DNA of 45,297 nt from Armatimonadota bacterium. GTDB taxonomy: Bacteria; Armatimonadota; UBA5829. The notes beneath the pieces were generated by a model. It was not told the DNA's origin. It was given only the letters and a program-made list of their open reading frames with translations, and made no database searches. Of the stretch, positions 9,372 through 18,158 are shown piece by piece; within the stretch, counting starts at the first letter, position 1, and each line of letters opens with the position of its first letter. The stretch is taken from positions 1 through 45,297 of the forward strand of contig JARYME010000012.1 of NCBI GenBank assembly GCA_029907315.1, in the 5' to 3' direction. Position numbers and translations under genes: made by a program.

Positions 9372-10128
9372 CGCAGTCTAATGATGCATCCTCGCCGCAA
9401 TCCTGCGCACCGCCCTCCTGCCGACGTCTCTCAGCTTGCTGCAGGGCTTCGCGTTTGGCTTGAAGTGCTTTGCTTTCGTCGTTTGCGAAGGCGTCTATGT
9501 CGGGCAGCTCCGAAAGGTCGTTAAGCCCGAAGTACTGCAGGAACTCCGGCGTCGTGGCGTATAGTATGGGTCTTCCCGGAGCCTGTTTGCGCCCAGCCTC
9601 TTTTATCAAGCACCGGTCGAGGAGAGTCTTGATAACTCCGTCCACGCTTACTCCACGCACAGCCTCAATCTCCGGCTGGGTGCAGGGCTGCCGATAGGCA
9701 ATAATAGCCAACGTCTCCAAAGCTGCTTTTGAGAGCTTCTTCCGCGCGGGTTGGAGAATGGCAGAGCAGTAGTCGGCATACTCAGGCCTGGTGCACAACT
9801 GATACCCGCCGGCTATTCTCATCAACTGCAGCCCGCTGGTTGCGTCCAACCGGCGCTCCAGGGCGCTGAGCGCATCTTCGACTTTCTCCGGCTCGACCTG
9901 AAGCGCATCTGCAAGCTGATTGACGTTCAGAGGCTCCGTAGAAACAAAAAGCATGCACTCGATGGCTCGCTGGAGATGCAAATCCGCATCCGGCTGACGT
10001 GCCTCTGCCACGACGCTGCCCGGCACCACCTCCGCGATCTCTGAGACCGGAGCCTCCGATAGCGGCTGCACCGCAACTATTTCGACCACGTCATTCTTGT
10101 TGACCGTGTTGTCCTTCTGTTCCGACAT
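9352..10128 (-). CDS. scpB: Segregation and condensation protein B
   Basis: AIECMLFVSTEPLNVNQLADAL and LSKAALETLAIIAYRQPCTQPEIEAVRGVSVDGVIKTLLDR; adjacent to scpA. Confidence 0.94.
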   Translation of the reverse strand: MSEQKDNTVNKNDVVEIVAVQPLSEAPVSEIAEVVPGSVVAEARQPDADLHLQRAIECMLFVSTEPLNVNQLADALQVEPEKVEDALSALERRLDATSGLQLMRIAGGYQLCTRPEYADYCSAILQPARKKLSKAALETLAIIAYRQPCTQPEIEAVRGVSVDGVIKTLLDRCLIKEAGRKQAPGRPILYATTPEFLQYFGLNDLSELPDIDAFANDESKALQAKREALQQAERRRQEGGAQDCGEDASLDCDEEPKT

Positions 10129-10876
10129 GCTCCCTGTCGCTCGCGATAATGGTTATGGGACCGAAGACATAGTCCTGCTGCGCGCACACCCTCTTAGCTA
10201 TCATAAGCTCCAAGAGTGCCAGAAAAGTGATCACTACCTCCAGCTTGGTTGCGTCCTGGTCGAAAAGCTCGTGAAAAGTCAGCCTTCCTCCCGCCTCTGT
10301 CAAGCGCTGCCAGATTTCGCGCATTCTCATTCGGACTGTGATCTTGCGGCGCTGAACTGTGGTGATGTCTTCCTCGCCGACATCCGCAAGAATACGCTGC
10401 AGGGCAACCAGCAGATCCGCCGCCGTAATGTCTTCGAGCGAGAGCATCGGCTTCAGCTCGAAATCGAGGTCCGCATTGCCTCGAACAAATACCTTCGAGC
10501 GTTCTTCCTCGCGCTCCCTAAAGTGCTCGGCAGCATTCTTGAATTTCTCGTACTCTATAAGCCGCTCGACAAGCTCCATTCGAGGGTCGTCTTTCTCTTC
10601 CTCGTCTCCCTCGTCGACTACGTCCTGCGGCAACAGCATCCGCGATTTTATCTCGAGCAACGTCGCCGCCATCACCAACCACTCCCCGGCGATTTCCAGG
10701 TCCAACTGCTCCATCAAGTGCAAGTACGCCAGGTACTGCTCCGTTATCTTGGCGATAGGGATATCGTAGATGTCGATCTTCTGCTCCCGAATCAAGTGAA
10801 GCAGGAGATCAAGCGGACCCTCATACACGCCGAGCACTACTTTATACGGACTTTCACCCGCCTGGACTGAGGTCAC
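10091..10876 (-). CDS. scpA: Segregation and condensation protein A
   Basis: YEGPLDLLLHLIREQKIDIYDIPIAKITEQYLAYL motif. Confidence 0.95.
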   Translation of the reverse strand: MTSVQAGESPYKVVLGVYEGPLDLLLHLIREQKIDIYDIPIAKITEQYLAYLHLMEQLDLEIAGEWLVMAATLLEIKSRMLLPQDVVDEGDEEEKDDPRMELVERLIEYEKFKNAAEHFREREEERSKVFVRGNADLDFELKPMLSLEDITAADLLVALQRILADVGEEDITTVQRRKITVRMRMREIWQRLTEAGGRLTFHELFDQDATKLEVVITFLALLELMIAKRVCAQQDYVFGPITIIASDREHVGTEGQHGQQE

Positions 10877-11289
10877 CTTTCACACTCCGCCAAGAACTGA
10901 ACCGGGAGCAGCAGGCTTGGTTTGACGGCGAAATGGACCAGATGCGACTTGCACCCGCAATCGCTGGAACCGAACCCGACTACCGGGACTGCAGCGCCGG
11001 GAATAGACAGGGTTCGGCGATTGAGCTCGCACTCCTCGCGAACACAACTCTCTTTAATAGCATAACCGATAAGGCGAGCCCGCTCAAGAAGATAGTCTAT
11101 GTGCCAATGAAATCTTTTTTGCCGGCGCAGGTGTCGCGCAAGGCGGTTTTCGATTCCATTCATCGCCGAACCGGTGTAGACGTACCAGCCCGCAGGGAAC
11201 ACAAAAGTGCCCAGGTGCCCCACCGTGATGGTTTGGTCCGTTTCCAACTTAACCAGCAGTTGGTACGCGCCGCGGATCATCTGCGCCAT
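10873..11289 (-). CDS. DUF123 (GIY-YIG-like) nuclease-family protein
   Basis: GAYQLLVKLE..G..FPAGWYVYTGSAMNGIENRLARHLRRQKRFHWHIDYLL; start choice among several Met. Confidence 0.8.
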   Translation of the reverse strand: MAQMIRGAYQLLVKLETDQTITVGHLGTFVFPAGWYVYTGSAMNGIENRLARHLRRQKRFHWHIDYLLERARLIGYAIKESCVREECELNRRTLSIPGAAVPVVGFGSSDCGCKSHLVHFAVKPSLLLPVQFLAECER

Positions 11290-12929
11290 ATGTGAGCCAA
11301 CTGCCGCCAATCGTCTTCCACGATAGGCTCACCTGTCGGATGAAGCGCAGTCAAGAAGTAAAGGCTCGGCACGCCCAAAGACGGCTGAAGTTTCATATAC
11401 TCAAGCCACTCCTTGTGAGTGGTGGCGCTAGAGTTGTCGCAGTCAATCAGCGCATGCGGACACGCCATCTTCGCAATCTTTTGGCGGTGAATCATCATAT
11501 CGCAGAGCTCGCGCGTGCCAGCGTGAATATCGTTCAAGCGGACCATGTCGGTGCACTCGGCAAAATATGGATTAGCAGTATGCGTGATGATCAACGCATC
11601 CGGCTTGACCGCTTTCGCCGAATCGTAGAAGTGTTTTGTGTAGGTCTTGAAGAGTTCAATCCCCCATTGCTCTCCCTGCGGCTTGAGTGCTGGGTCTATG
11701 GGCATGCCTGTCCAATCGTACTTTATCCCATCCGCATTGCAGCAGCCAGGCTCATCGGAGAGCATGCGGCGCAGCATTTCACGGACGCGCGCCTGATATT
11801 TCGGACTCGTGGGATCGCATGCTCGCGGATTGCCCTCGGCGTCAATCAGACACTCGTCGGCATCAAGCCCCTCAGGGCACCACGCTCCGTACCACAGCAG
11901 CACTCTCCTGCCTTCGGCGTGCCTGGCATCGATCCAACCCCTAATGTCGGGCCATTTGTCGGTATCGACTTCGCAGGTGCCGTAGTGTTTTTGCCACTTG
12001 TCGTCGATGATTATTGTGCCCGGCGAAAGCCCGAGGGCGTCGATGGTCTCGATGAAGCGATCGTAGACCTCTTGGGAGGCAAAGTCTTGGGGACGCTTGG
12101 CGAATCGTGTTGCCAGGACGTTTTGCTCACCCCAACCGCAAAACATAGGCCTAGACCACCAATCGGCTTTTTCGTGTTTGTTCTCCGCCACGATTTTCCA
12201 AGCGCGCAGCGTATCGCAGTACTTGCTTATGGCTTGATACTCGTCTGCGGCGGGACGAAACATGAAAACAGGGGCGTCCCACGAGCCGTCTACCTCGGTC
12301 TTGCCGTCGTACGTAAGCCTGAAACAGAACTCCCATACTCTGGGGCGATACTCGAACCGGGTGAAGTTGTACTGACCCGGCCGCGGCGCAATACCGGCAC
12401 CAAGCCAAGGTCCCGAACTAAACCCCAAACTAAAGCACAGCGGTGGAGGGGTGAATATCCAATGGTTGTTGGCATTCTCGTCGACGGGAAACTCCGACAT
12501 CTGCCCCTGGGTAGCGTCTATGCAGCCGTATTGCATCGACTTCCAATATCGCTGGTCGAGAAGTGAGCATTCGGGCGTGAAAAAGCGCGAGAAATCGAAA
12601 AACGACCACCTTCCGCCCTGCGTGAAAAAGCGCACGTCATCGATCCTGGCTTTCCCATTTACGCGAACACGACACACTACCGCATCGGGCTCAAACCGCC
12701 ATTGGTATGTCTTGCGCTCCCAGACGCTGCTTGCAGCCGTCCAGATCATTTCGACTCCGTCCTCGTAGCGGCTGACCTGGGGTCCGGACAGCGGACCGTC
12801 CAAATCCTCCTGACCCGGCGCGTTAACGGTCGTAGCCACCCTCAAGACCAGGTAGCGGCGCTCGCCAAGGAATAGCGATATCGAATCTCCGTCGATGTGC
12901 GCTGTGTAGGAATCCTGCTCGATGTTCAA
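11277..12929 (-). CDS. Alpha-galactosidase/GH31-GH36-like TIM-barrel glycoside hydrolase, apparently cytoplasmic
   Basis: IIIDDKWQKHYGTCEVDTDKWPDIRGWIDARHAEGRRVLLWYGAW and GIKYDWTG, typical of clan GH-D-like barrels; no signal peptide. Confidence 0.7.
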   Translation of the reverse strand: MNIEQDSYTAHIDGDSISLFLGERRYLVLRVATTVNAPGQEDLDGPLSGPQVSRYEDGVEMIWTAASSVWERKTYQWRFEPDAVVCRVRVNGKARIDDVRFFTQGGRWSFFDFSRFFTPECSLLDQRYWKSMQYGCIDATQGQMSEFPVDENANNHWIFTPPPLCFSLGFSSGPWLGAGIAPRPGQYNFTRFEYRPRVWEFCFRLTYDGKTEVDGSWDAPVFMFRPAADEYQAISKYCDTLRAWKIVAENKHEKADWWSRPMFCGWGEQNVLATRFAKRPQDFASQEVYDRFIETIDALGLSPGTIIIDDKWQKHYGTCEVDTDKWPDIRGWIDARHAEGRRVLLWYGAWCPEGLDADECLIDAEGNPRACDPTSPKYQARVREMLRRMLSDEPGCCNADGIKYDWTGMPIDPALKPQGEQWGIELFKTYTKHFYDSAKAVKPDALIITHTANPYFAECTDMVRLNDIHAGTRELCDMMIHRQKIAKMACPHALIDCDNSSATTHKEWLEYMKLQPSLGVPSLYFLTALHPTGEPIVEDDWRQLAHIWRR

Positions 12930-13085
12930 AACCCGCCCTCCAGTCTCGACAATGCTGTCTCATTCTACTACAGCCAGGAACTCACATCCTGTCGTTGCCC
13001 ACACCAGATTAAAATATTCCGAACACCGATTAGACCGCCCCGTGAGCTTTTGAGCCGACAGTGCATCAGATATCATGAGAAAGTA

Positions 13086-14699
13086 ATGACGGAATTGCAA
13101 GAGGAAGAACTCATAAAGCGGTTCTGGCTGGGAGACGTCGACGCCTTCACGGAACTCGTCAGGCGCTACCGAGACGCTGTCTACGGATACTGCTACCACA
13201 AGACCGGCTCATTCGAAGACGCACGCGATCTTGCACAAGAGACATTCATACGAGCATACACGCATCTAGACCAACTGCGCGACCCATCGAGCTTCGGCGC
13301 CTGGATCCGCACGATCGCCGGTAACCTTTGCAAGCAGTGGGCCAGACGCAAAAGCCGTGCCCTGGAAGCCCTGACCGAAGCCGACGCGGCGTGCCGGCAG
13401 CAGCCGAAGGATAGGTCGGTCGAGGAAGCCTTGGCTACCCTACCGGAGAATGAACGACTTGTGCTGGTGCTGCACTATATCGACGGCTACACATACGCAG
13501 ACATAGCGCGTTTCCTAGGCTTAACCGAGGATGCCGTGCGGGGAAGACTTCACCGTGGGCGTGAAAGGCTCAGATCGGAGGTGCTCGAAATGACTCAGCG
13601 CGCATTCGAGGGGAATCGGTTGGACGAAGCGTTTGTAGTCGAGGCTGTAAACCGTGCGGTTCGCGAAGCCCACGACACATACATATCAGACAAGGAGCTG
13701 TCACGGAGAAAAATCCAAGAAGCGCAGGAACTTCTGAACAAGATAAATACCACATCACCCAGAGACCCTGTTGCGGTTGGCAAAGCACTTCTGGAGCTCA
13801 GCGTTCGAGAGTTTGTGTTGACGGAATACGAACCATATAGGGAACACCTCAACCGCGCCAGGCAGCTGTTTGAGCAAGCCGGCTGCCAAGAAGGCATAGC
13901 GGATTGTTTGGCGCAGCAAGCTTATGAAGCGCTCAGCGAAGGCGACATACGCAAGGCATACGATCTCTTTGCCCAAGTGGAAAAGTACTGGAAGCGCCGC
14001 AGAGCGGAGGATCCCACTGTGACTAACTACAAGTTTCTCGCGTGCCTGCGCGGCATCGAAGCGTTCGGATTCGACAAAGGTCCACTGTGGGATGTCTTCT
14101 TCCAAGCAGGGGAATGCTTTTTCGCGCGCGACGACGGTCAAATACTGTACGATGCCGGCATGAAGATGGGTGGTCACGGCCACAAGTGCCCCAAGCGCAT
14201 ACCGTTTCCCAGTGGACTCACACCTCTCCCTCTCGTGCTGCTGCGCACCGAACCTCAAGTTGGCGACACGCTGCGATTTTTGACGTTTCATGGTAAACCA
14301 GAAGAATCGATCCTCGAAACCTTGTCAGACACCGTATCGACCCCGGCCGGCACATTTACGAATTGCGCCAGGGCAGTCTGTCGGGTGTTCTCCGAGCCCG
14401 GCTGGACTGGGGATGTAATCGCAACTCGAAAGCTGTGGTTCGCACCGGGAGTCGGCATAGTAAGAATCGCCTACCAAGCCGCTGGAGAAACCGAGGACAA
14501 CTCCGAGTTGGTGGACTTTCATCTCGAAGTCCCCTCCGAGGATTACTTGCCGCTTGCGGTCGGAAACTGGTGGAAATGGAGATGGAAGGAAGGCGAGGAA
14601 ATCCTGCAGCTCAGAACCGAGATTTACCGAGAAATAGTGGCTCAAGAAGGAGAGAAACCCCTCTTCGCCGGCATCGAGTACTCATTCGCGCAGGAATGA
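13086..14699 (+). CDS. ECF-type RNA polymerase sigma factor with a ~350-aa C-terminal extension
   Basis: Region 2 (DVDAFTELVRRYRDAVYGYCYHKTGSFEDARDLAQETFIRAY) and region 4 (LPENERLVLVLHYIDGYTYADIARFLGLTEDAVRGRLHRGRERLR), then helical and beta-rich extension. ATG at 13086. Confidence 0.88.
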   Translation: MTELQEEELIKRFWLGDVDAFTELVRRYRDAVYGYCYHKTGSFEDARDLAQETFIRAYTHLDQLRDPSSFGAWIRTIAGNLCKQWARRKSRALEALTEADAACRQQPKDRSVEEALATLPENERLVLVLHYIDGYTYADIARFLGLTEDAVRGRLHRGRERLRSEVLEMTQRAFEGNRLDEAFVVEAVNRAVREAHDTYISDKELSRRKIQEAQELLNKINTTSPRDPVAVGKALLELSVREFVLTEYEPYREHLNRARQLFEQAGCQEGIADCLAQQAYEALSEGDIRKAYDLFAQVEKYWKRRRAEDPTVTNYKFLACLRGIEAFGFDKGPLWDVFFQAGECFFARDDGQILYDAGMKMGGHGHKCPKRIPFPSGLTPLPLVLLRTEPQVGDTLRFLTFHGKPEESILETLSDTVSTPAGTFTNCARAVCRVFSEPGWTGDVIATRKLWFAPGVGIVRIAYQAAGETEDNSELVDFHLEVPSEDYLPLAVGNWWKWRWKEGEEILQLRTEIYREIVAQEGEKPLFAGIEYSFAQE

Positions 14700-14709
14700 C
14701 TTGCCCACG

Positions 14710-15333
14710 CTAACCCATCAATAGGCGCAGCAGCAACCTAGCAGGAGGACCGATCAGCCTTGGCAGGACGTCCGGAGCAAGAAATATGAGCGCGAGGAAG
14801 ATCAGCAGTCCGTATCGAGCCATAAACTGCTGGTAAGCTCTCGCCTGCTCGTAAGGCAGCAGCGCCGATACTATGTGATGGCCGTCCAGAGGCGCAACTG
14901 GAAGCAGGTTGAAAAGAGCCAGCCCTATGCTTATGGCGGCAAGCAGCCACATGAAGTAAGCAACCTGCGAAGGAAGCAAGTGGTTGGTGTATCTGTAGAT
15001 AACCCCCACCGCAGCCGCGGTCAATAGGTTTGAAAGCGGACCCCAAAGAGATACGCGGAAGCTGTCCCATCTTGGGTGCCTGAAATTTCGGGGATTGATT
15101 CGCACCGGTTTGCCCCATCCTATTCCGAAGCCCGAGATGGAAGAGACCACCATCATAATCGTTCCCATCGGATCCAGATGGTCTATAGGATTGAGCGAGA
15201 TACGCCCCTGCAGGCGAGGTGTGTCGTCACCAGCCCTGTAAGCCGCATAGGCATGAGCAAACTCATGGACGGTGATGCATATCACCAAAGCCGACATCGA
15301 TAAAGCAAACTCGTACAAGTTGAAACCGCCCAT
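14710..15333 (-). CDS. Site-2 protease family (M50) membrane metalloprotease
   Basis: ITVHEFAHAYAAYRAGDDTPRLQGRISLNPIDHLDPMGT; NLLPVAPLDGHHIV. Confidence 0.93.
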   Translation of the reverse strand: MGGFNLYEFALSMSALVICITVHEFAHAYAAYRAGDDTPRLQGRISLNPIDHLDPMGTIMMVVSSISGFGIGWGKPVRINPRNFRHPRWDSFRVSLWGPLSNLLTAAAVGVIYRYTNHLLPSQVAYFMWLLAAISIGLALFNLLPVAPLDGHHIVSALLPYEQARAYQQFMARYGLLIFLALIFLAPDVLPRLIGPPARLLLRLLMG

Positions 15334-15335
15334 AG

Positions 15336-16658
15336 TTAAGCCAGCCTATCAGGGAGCAGATCGCACTTCAACAAATCATCAAGAGTCTCTCGGCGCACAA
15401 CCAGGTCCGCCTTTCCATCGTAGACAAACACCACTGCGGGCCTGGTAAAGCGGTTGTAGTTGGACGCCATGGAGTAGTTGTATGCACCGGTCGACTGCAC
15501 AGCCAAGATGTCCCCAGTCTCTACACGAGGAAGCTTGATATGGGGTATTAGCATGTCGGTCTCGCAGTGGCGGCCGGAAACTGTGTAGTCGAACTTCGGC
15601 TCATCGCCGGCTTTGTTCGCCACCAGTGCCGAATAGAGCGCATCGTAGAGCGCGGGTCTGGGATTGTCCGAGAGGCCGCCGTCGACAGAAACGTATACCC
15701 GCTTGCCCGGCGGCTCGGGAATACTGACCTCTTTCACAGGACCGACCGTGTAAAGGGTTGTGCCCGCCTCCCCAACAATAGATCTGCCCGGCTCCACAAA
15801 CAGCCTGGGTTTGGTGAGGCCTGCCTTCGCAATACCGTCGAGCAAGGCTGCGCTGAGCGATTTCGCGAGTTCGTCGATAGTCGGCGGATGATGCTCCTCC
15901 AGGTAACGAATTCCCAAACCTCCGCCCATGTCCAAAACCGGCAGTTCGACGCCCGTTTCGTCGCGGATCTGCTTGAGGAAGCTCGTCATAACCGGGGCCG
16001 CCTCGGTATAAGGCGTAAGGTCCAGCAGCTGACTGCCTATGTGGCAATGAATGCCCTGCAAATCCACGCCCGGGAGTTCCAGTGCGCGCTTGACGGCAGC
16101 CATGGCCGAACCGTCCTTTATGTTGAACCCGAACTTGCTGTCTTCCTTGCCGGTGCTGATAAGCCGGTGGGTGTGCGGGTCGACTCCCGGGTTGCAGCGT
16201 ATGAGTATCGGCTGGACACGACCCGCCGCCTGTGCCGTTGCACTAAGTTGGTCCAATTCGACAAAGCTATCGACAACAACATATCCTACGCCGTGGTCGA
16301 CAGCCATCTGAAGCTCCTGCTGCGTCTTGTAGTTGCCATGGAAAAGCATCCGCTGAGGTGGAAAGTTGCCTTTCAGGGCGGTGTAGAGCTCTCCCGCGCT
16401 CGCGACGTCCAGCCACATATCGAGCTTTGCCATAAGGGCGCAAACTGCTCTCACTATGAACGCTTTGCCAGCGTAGGCAACGGCGGAGTCGCCGTATTCC
16501 CTCTGGAACGCCTGTTTGTATGCCAGGCAGTTTTGTCGGATGAGAGCTTCGTCGACTACATACAGCGGGGTGCCAAATTCTGCCGCAAGCTCCACAGCAT
16601 CGCAGCCCCCGATTTCCAGGTGATTGCGTTCATTTACCCTCTGAGTCCCAAGCAGCAT
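15336..16658 (-). CDS. lysA: Diaminopimelate decarboxylase
   Basis: PLYVVDEALIRQNC; YAGKAF; GIHCHIGSQLLD; MGGGLGI; VEPGRSIVGEAGTTLYTVG. Confidence 0.95.
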   Translation of the reverse strand: MLLGTQRVNERNHLEIGGCDAVELAAEFGTPLYVVDEALIRQNCLAYKQAFQREYGDSAVAYAGKAFIVRAVCALMAKLDMWLDVASAGELYTALKGNFPPQRMLFHGNYKTQQELQMAVDHGVGYVVVDSFVELDQLSATAQAAGRVQPILIRCNPGVDPHTHRLISTGKEDSKFGFNIKDGSAMAAVKRALELPGVDLQGIHCHIGSQLLDLTPYTEAAPVMTSFLKQIRDETGVELPVLDMGGGLGIRYLEEHHPPTIDELAKSLSAALLDGIAKAGLTKPRLFVEPGRSIVGEAGTTLYTVGPVKEVSIPEPPGKRVYVSVDGGLSDNPRPALYDALYSALVANKAGDEPKFDYTVSGRHCETDMLIPHIKLPRVETGDILAVQSTGAYNYSMASNYNRFTRPAVVFVYDGKADLVVRRETLDDLLKCDLLPDRLA

Positions 16659-16686
16659 AGAGCGTTACTCCAGTACGTTTCTGAAT

Positions 16687-16731
16687 AAAAAAACGAACCA
16701 GGCATCCGCGCTCTGCGGTCGGGCCGGTTCG
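16687..16731 (-). terminator. Intrinsic terminator-like hairpin in the lysA leader
   Basis: Minus strand CGAACC-GGC-CCGC/GCGG-GCC-GGTTCG followed by TTTTTTT (16693-16687), 28 nt upstream of the lysA ATG. Confidence 0.75.
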
Positions 16732-16736
16732 ATACT

Positions 16737-16765
16737 AATCTATCATAACCTCCGCAGCACGTCAA
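16737..16765 (-). promoter_or_regulatory. Candidate promoter TTGACG-17-TAGATT upstream of lysA
   Basis: -35 at 16765-16760, 17-nt spacer, -10 at 16742-16737 on minus strand. Confidence 0.45.
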
Positions 16766-16933
16766 ACACATTTCGCAGCCGCCGGCATTGGAATCAAGCG
16801 AAGAGCCCCATACAACAGCAACTGACGTTCACCTCTAGTGAACAACATTTCCCCGAAATATCCCGCCGACTTAATAGCAAAAGACCCGTTTTGCGGGCTT
16901 GTAATTATGGGAGAGAAAAAACCGAAACGTCCA

Positions 16934-17023
16934 CCCGTGAACACCCAAGTAACCAAACGCGGTCAGATCAATTGATCGCCCGTGGACACCCAAGTGACCG
17001 CCAGCGGACAGTCCAACTGATCG
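16934..17023. repeat. Two imperfect tandem copies of a 45-bp unit
   Basis: CCCGTGAACACCCAAGTAACCAAACGCGGTCAGATCAATTGATCG then CCCGTGGACACCCAAGTGACCGCCAGCGGACAGTCCAACTGATCG. Confidence 0.75.
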
Positions 17024-17270
17024 CCAGCGAGCGGAACAATATAAGAAAAAGTAATTTATAAGTTGAGATACCAAGTACTTTGCAAAACGCAGTAACATCA
17101 TGCCAACACATATCGTCCATAGAATCAGCTCGGGCTAACCGCCCTCGCAACAAAACAACACCACACCCAGCCGCATACACTGTCTGAGCATGCACACGCG
17201 GCACCCCCGTAGGTGTTTCAGGAAGGTTTACCCATAGGAGCGTACAAGAAGGGAAGGTGAGGACGCAAAA

Positions 17271-18158
17271 ATGCACTGCGTGATCAGCGTTATGCTGTTG
17301 CTAACTGCCCCCGGCGGGCTGGTTCTTCCTCAGGCTCCGTGCCCGGGCTGGACGGCTGGCCCCCAGAAAACTGTCTTGCCCTCCGGTATTTTCGACTACA
17401 TGGACGGAGCAGGCGAACTCTACCTGGGCTATGGATTCAGGAAGCTCTACGTCAGAGAGTATCGCAAGTCCGGTCAGCCAACCATAGTGTGTGAACTGTA
17501 CGAGCTGCCGACCGCGGCGGACGCTTTCGGGCTTTTTTCCTACGACCGAACCGGCGAGCCTCTCAAAATAGGCCAAGGAGCCGTCTACGCATCAGGACTG
17601 CTGCTGGCTTGGCACGGCAAATACTTCCTGCGTATTCTCGCCGACCGCGAGACCCCGGAATCCAAACAGTGCGCACTGGAGCTCGCTAAGCAGACGATCA
17701 AGCTGTGTGGCGCGCCGGGAAAGCCCCCGGCTGCACTGCAGTGGCTTCCCAAAGACAATCTGGACGCCGAGACAGTGCACTATTTTCACACCCATATGTG
17801 TCTGAACTACTTTCACTTTCTGGCGACTAAAAACATCCTCAATCTGTCCGGCAAGACAGAAGCGGTAATGGGAACATATAACGGGAAGCAAGGGAAGTCG
17901 CTTGCGCTGGTCGTAGGTTATCCCTCAGTTGACGAGGCACGCCGTGCGTGGGAGCAGTTTCGCAAGGTGTATTTGGCAGGTCTATCGCTCTCAGGACCGC
18001 ACTGCCTAGCAAAACTGGAAAACGGGAGGTGGGTTGCAGGCAGCCAAGTAGGGAGGAAGCTTGTGCTGGTGTTGGAGTCTCCGACGCGTGAGGATTGTTT
18101 GAAACTGATTGAGCAAATACTCGTCTGTAACGGTGCAAAAGGAGGGAAGAGGAGATGA
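17271..18158 (+). CDS. DUF6599-like secreted protein
   Basis: Signal peptide; GIFDYMDGAGELYLGYGFRKLYVREY..YELPTAADAFGLFSYDR pattern. Family name from recall. Confidence 0.6.
   Translation: MHCVISVMLLLTAPGGLVLPQAPCPGWTAGPQKTVLPSGIFDYMDGAGELYLGYGFRKLYVREYRKSGQPTIVCELYELPTAADAFGLFSYDRTGEPLKIGQGAVYASGLLLAWHGKYFLRILADRETPESKQCALELAKQTIKLCGAPGKPPAALQWLPKDNLDAETVHYFHTHMCLNYFHFLATKNILNLSGKTEAVMGTYNGKQGKSLALVVGYPSVDEARRAWEQFRKVYLAGLSLSGPHCLAKLENGRWVAGSQVGRKLVLVLESPTREDCLKLIEQILVCNGAKGGKRR

Noticed and set aside
10097-10870. 257-aa plus-strand ORF opposite scpA
   Set aside because: Shadow ORF of scpA; low-complexity, no recognisable domain.
11292-12566. 424-aa plus-strand ORF opposite the glycoside hydrolase
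   Set aside because: Long only because of GC codon bias; the minus-strand protein has clear TIM-barrel motifs.
15567-16688. 373-aa plus-strand ORF opposite lysA
   Set aside because: Antisense to a certain lysA; composition typical of a shadow frame.
16735-16960. Lysine riboswitch upstream of lysA
   Set aside because: AGAGGTGAAC resembles the L-box start but is half of a local GTTCAC/GTGAAC hairpin; remaining L-box elements not found.
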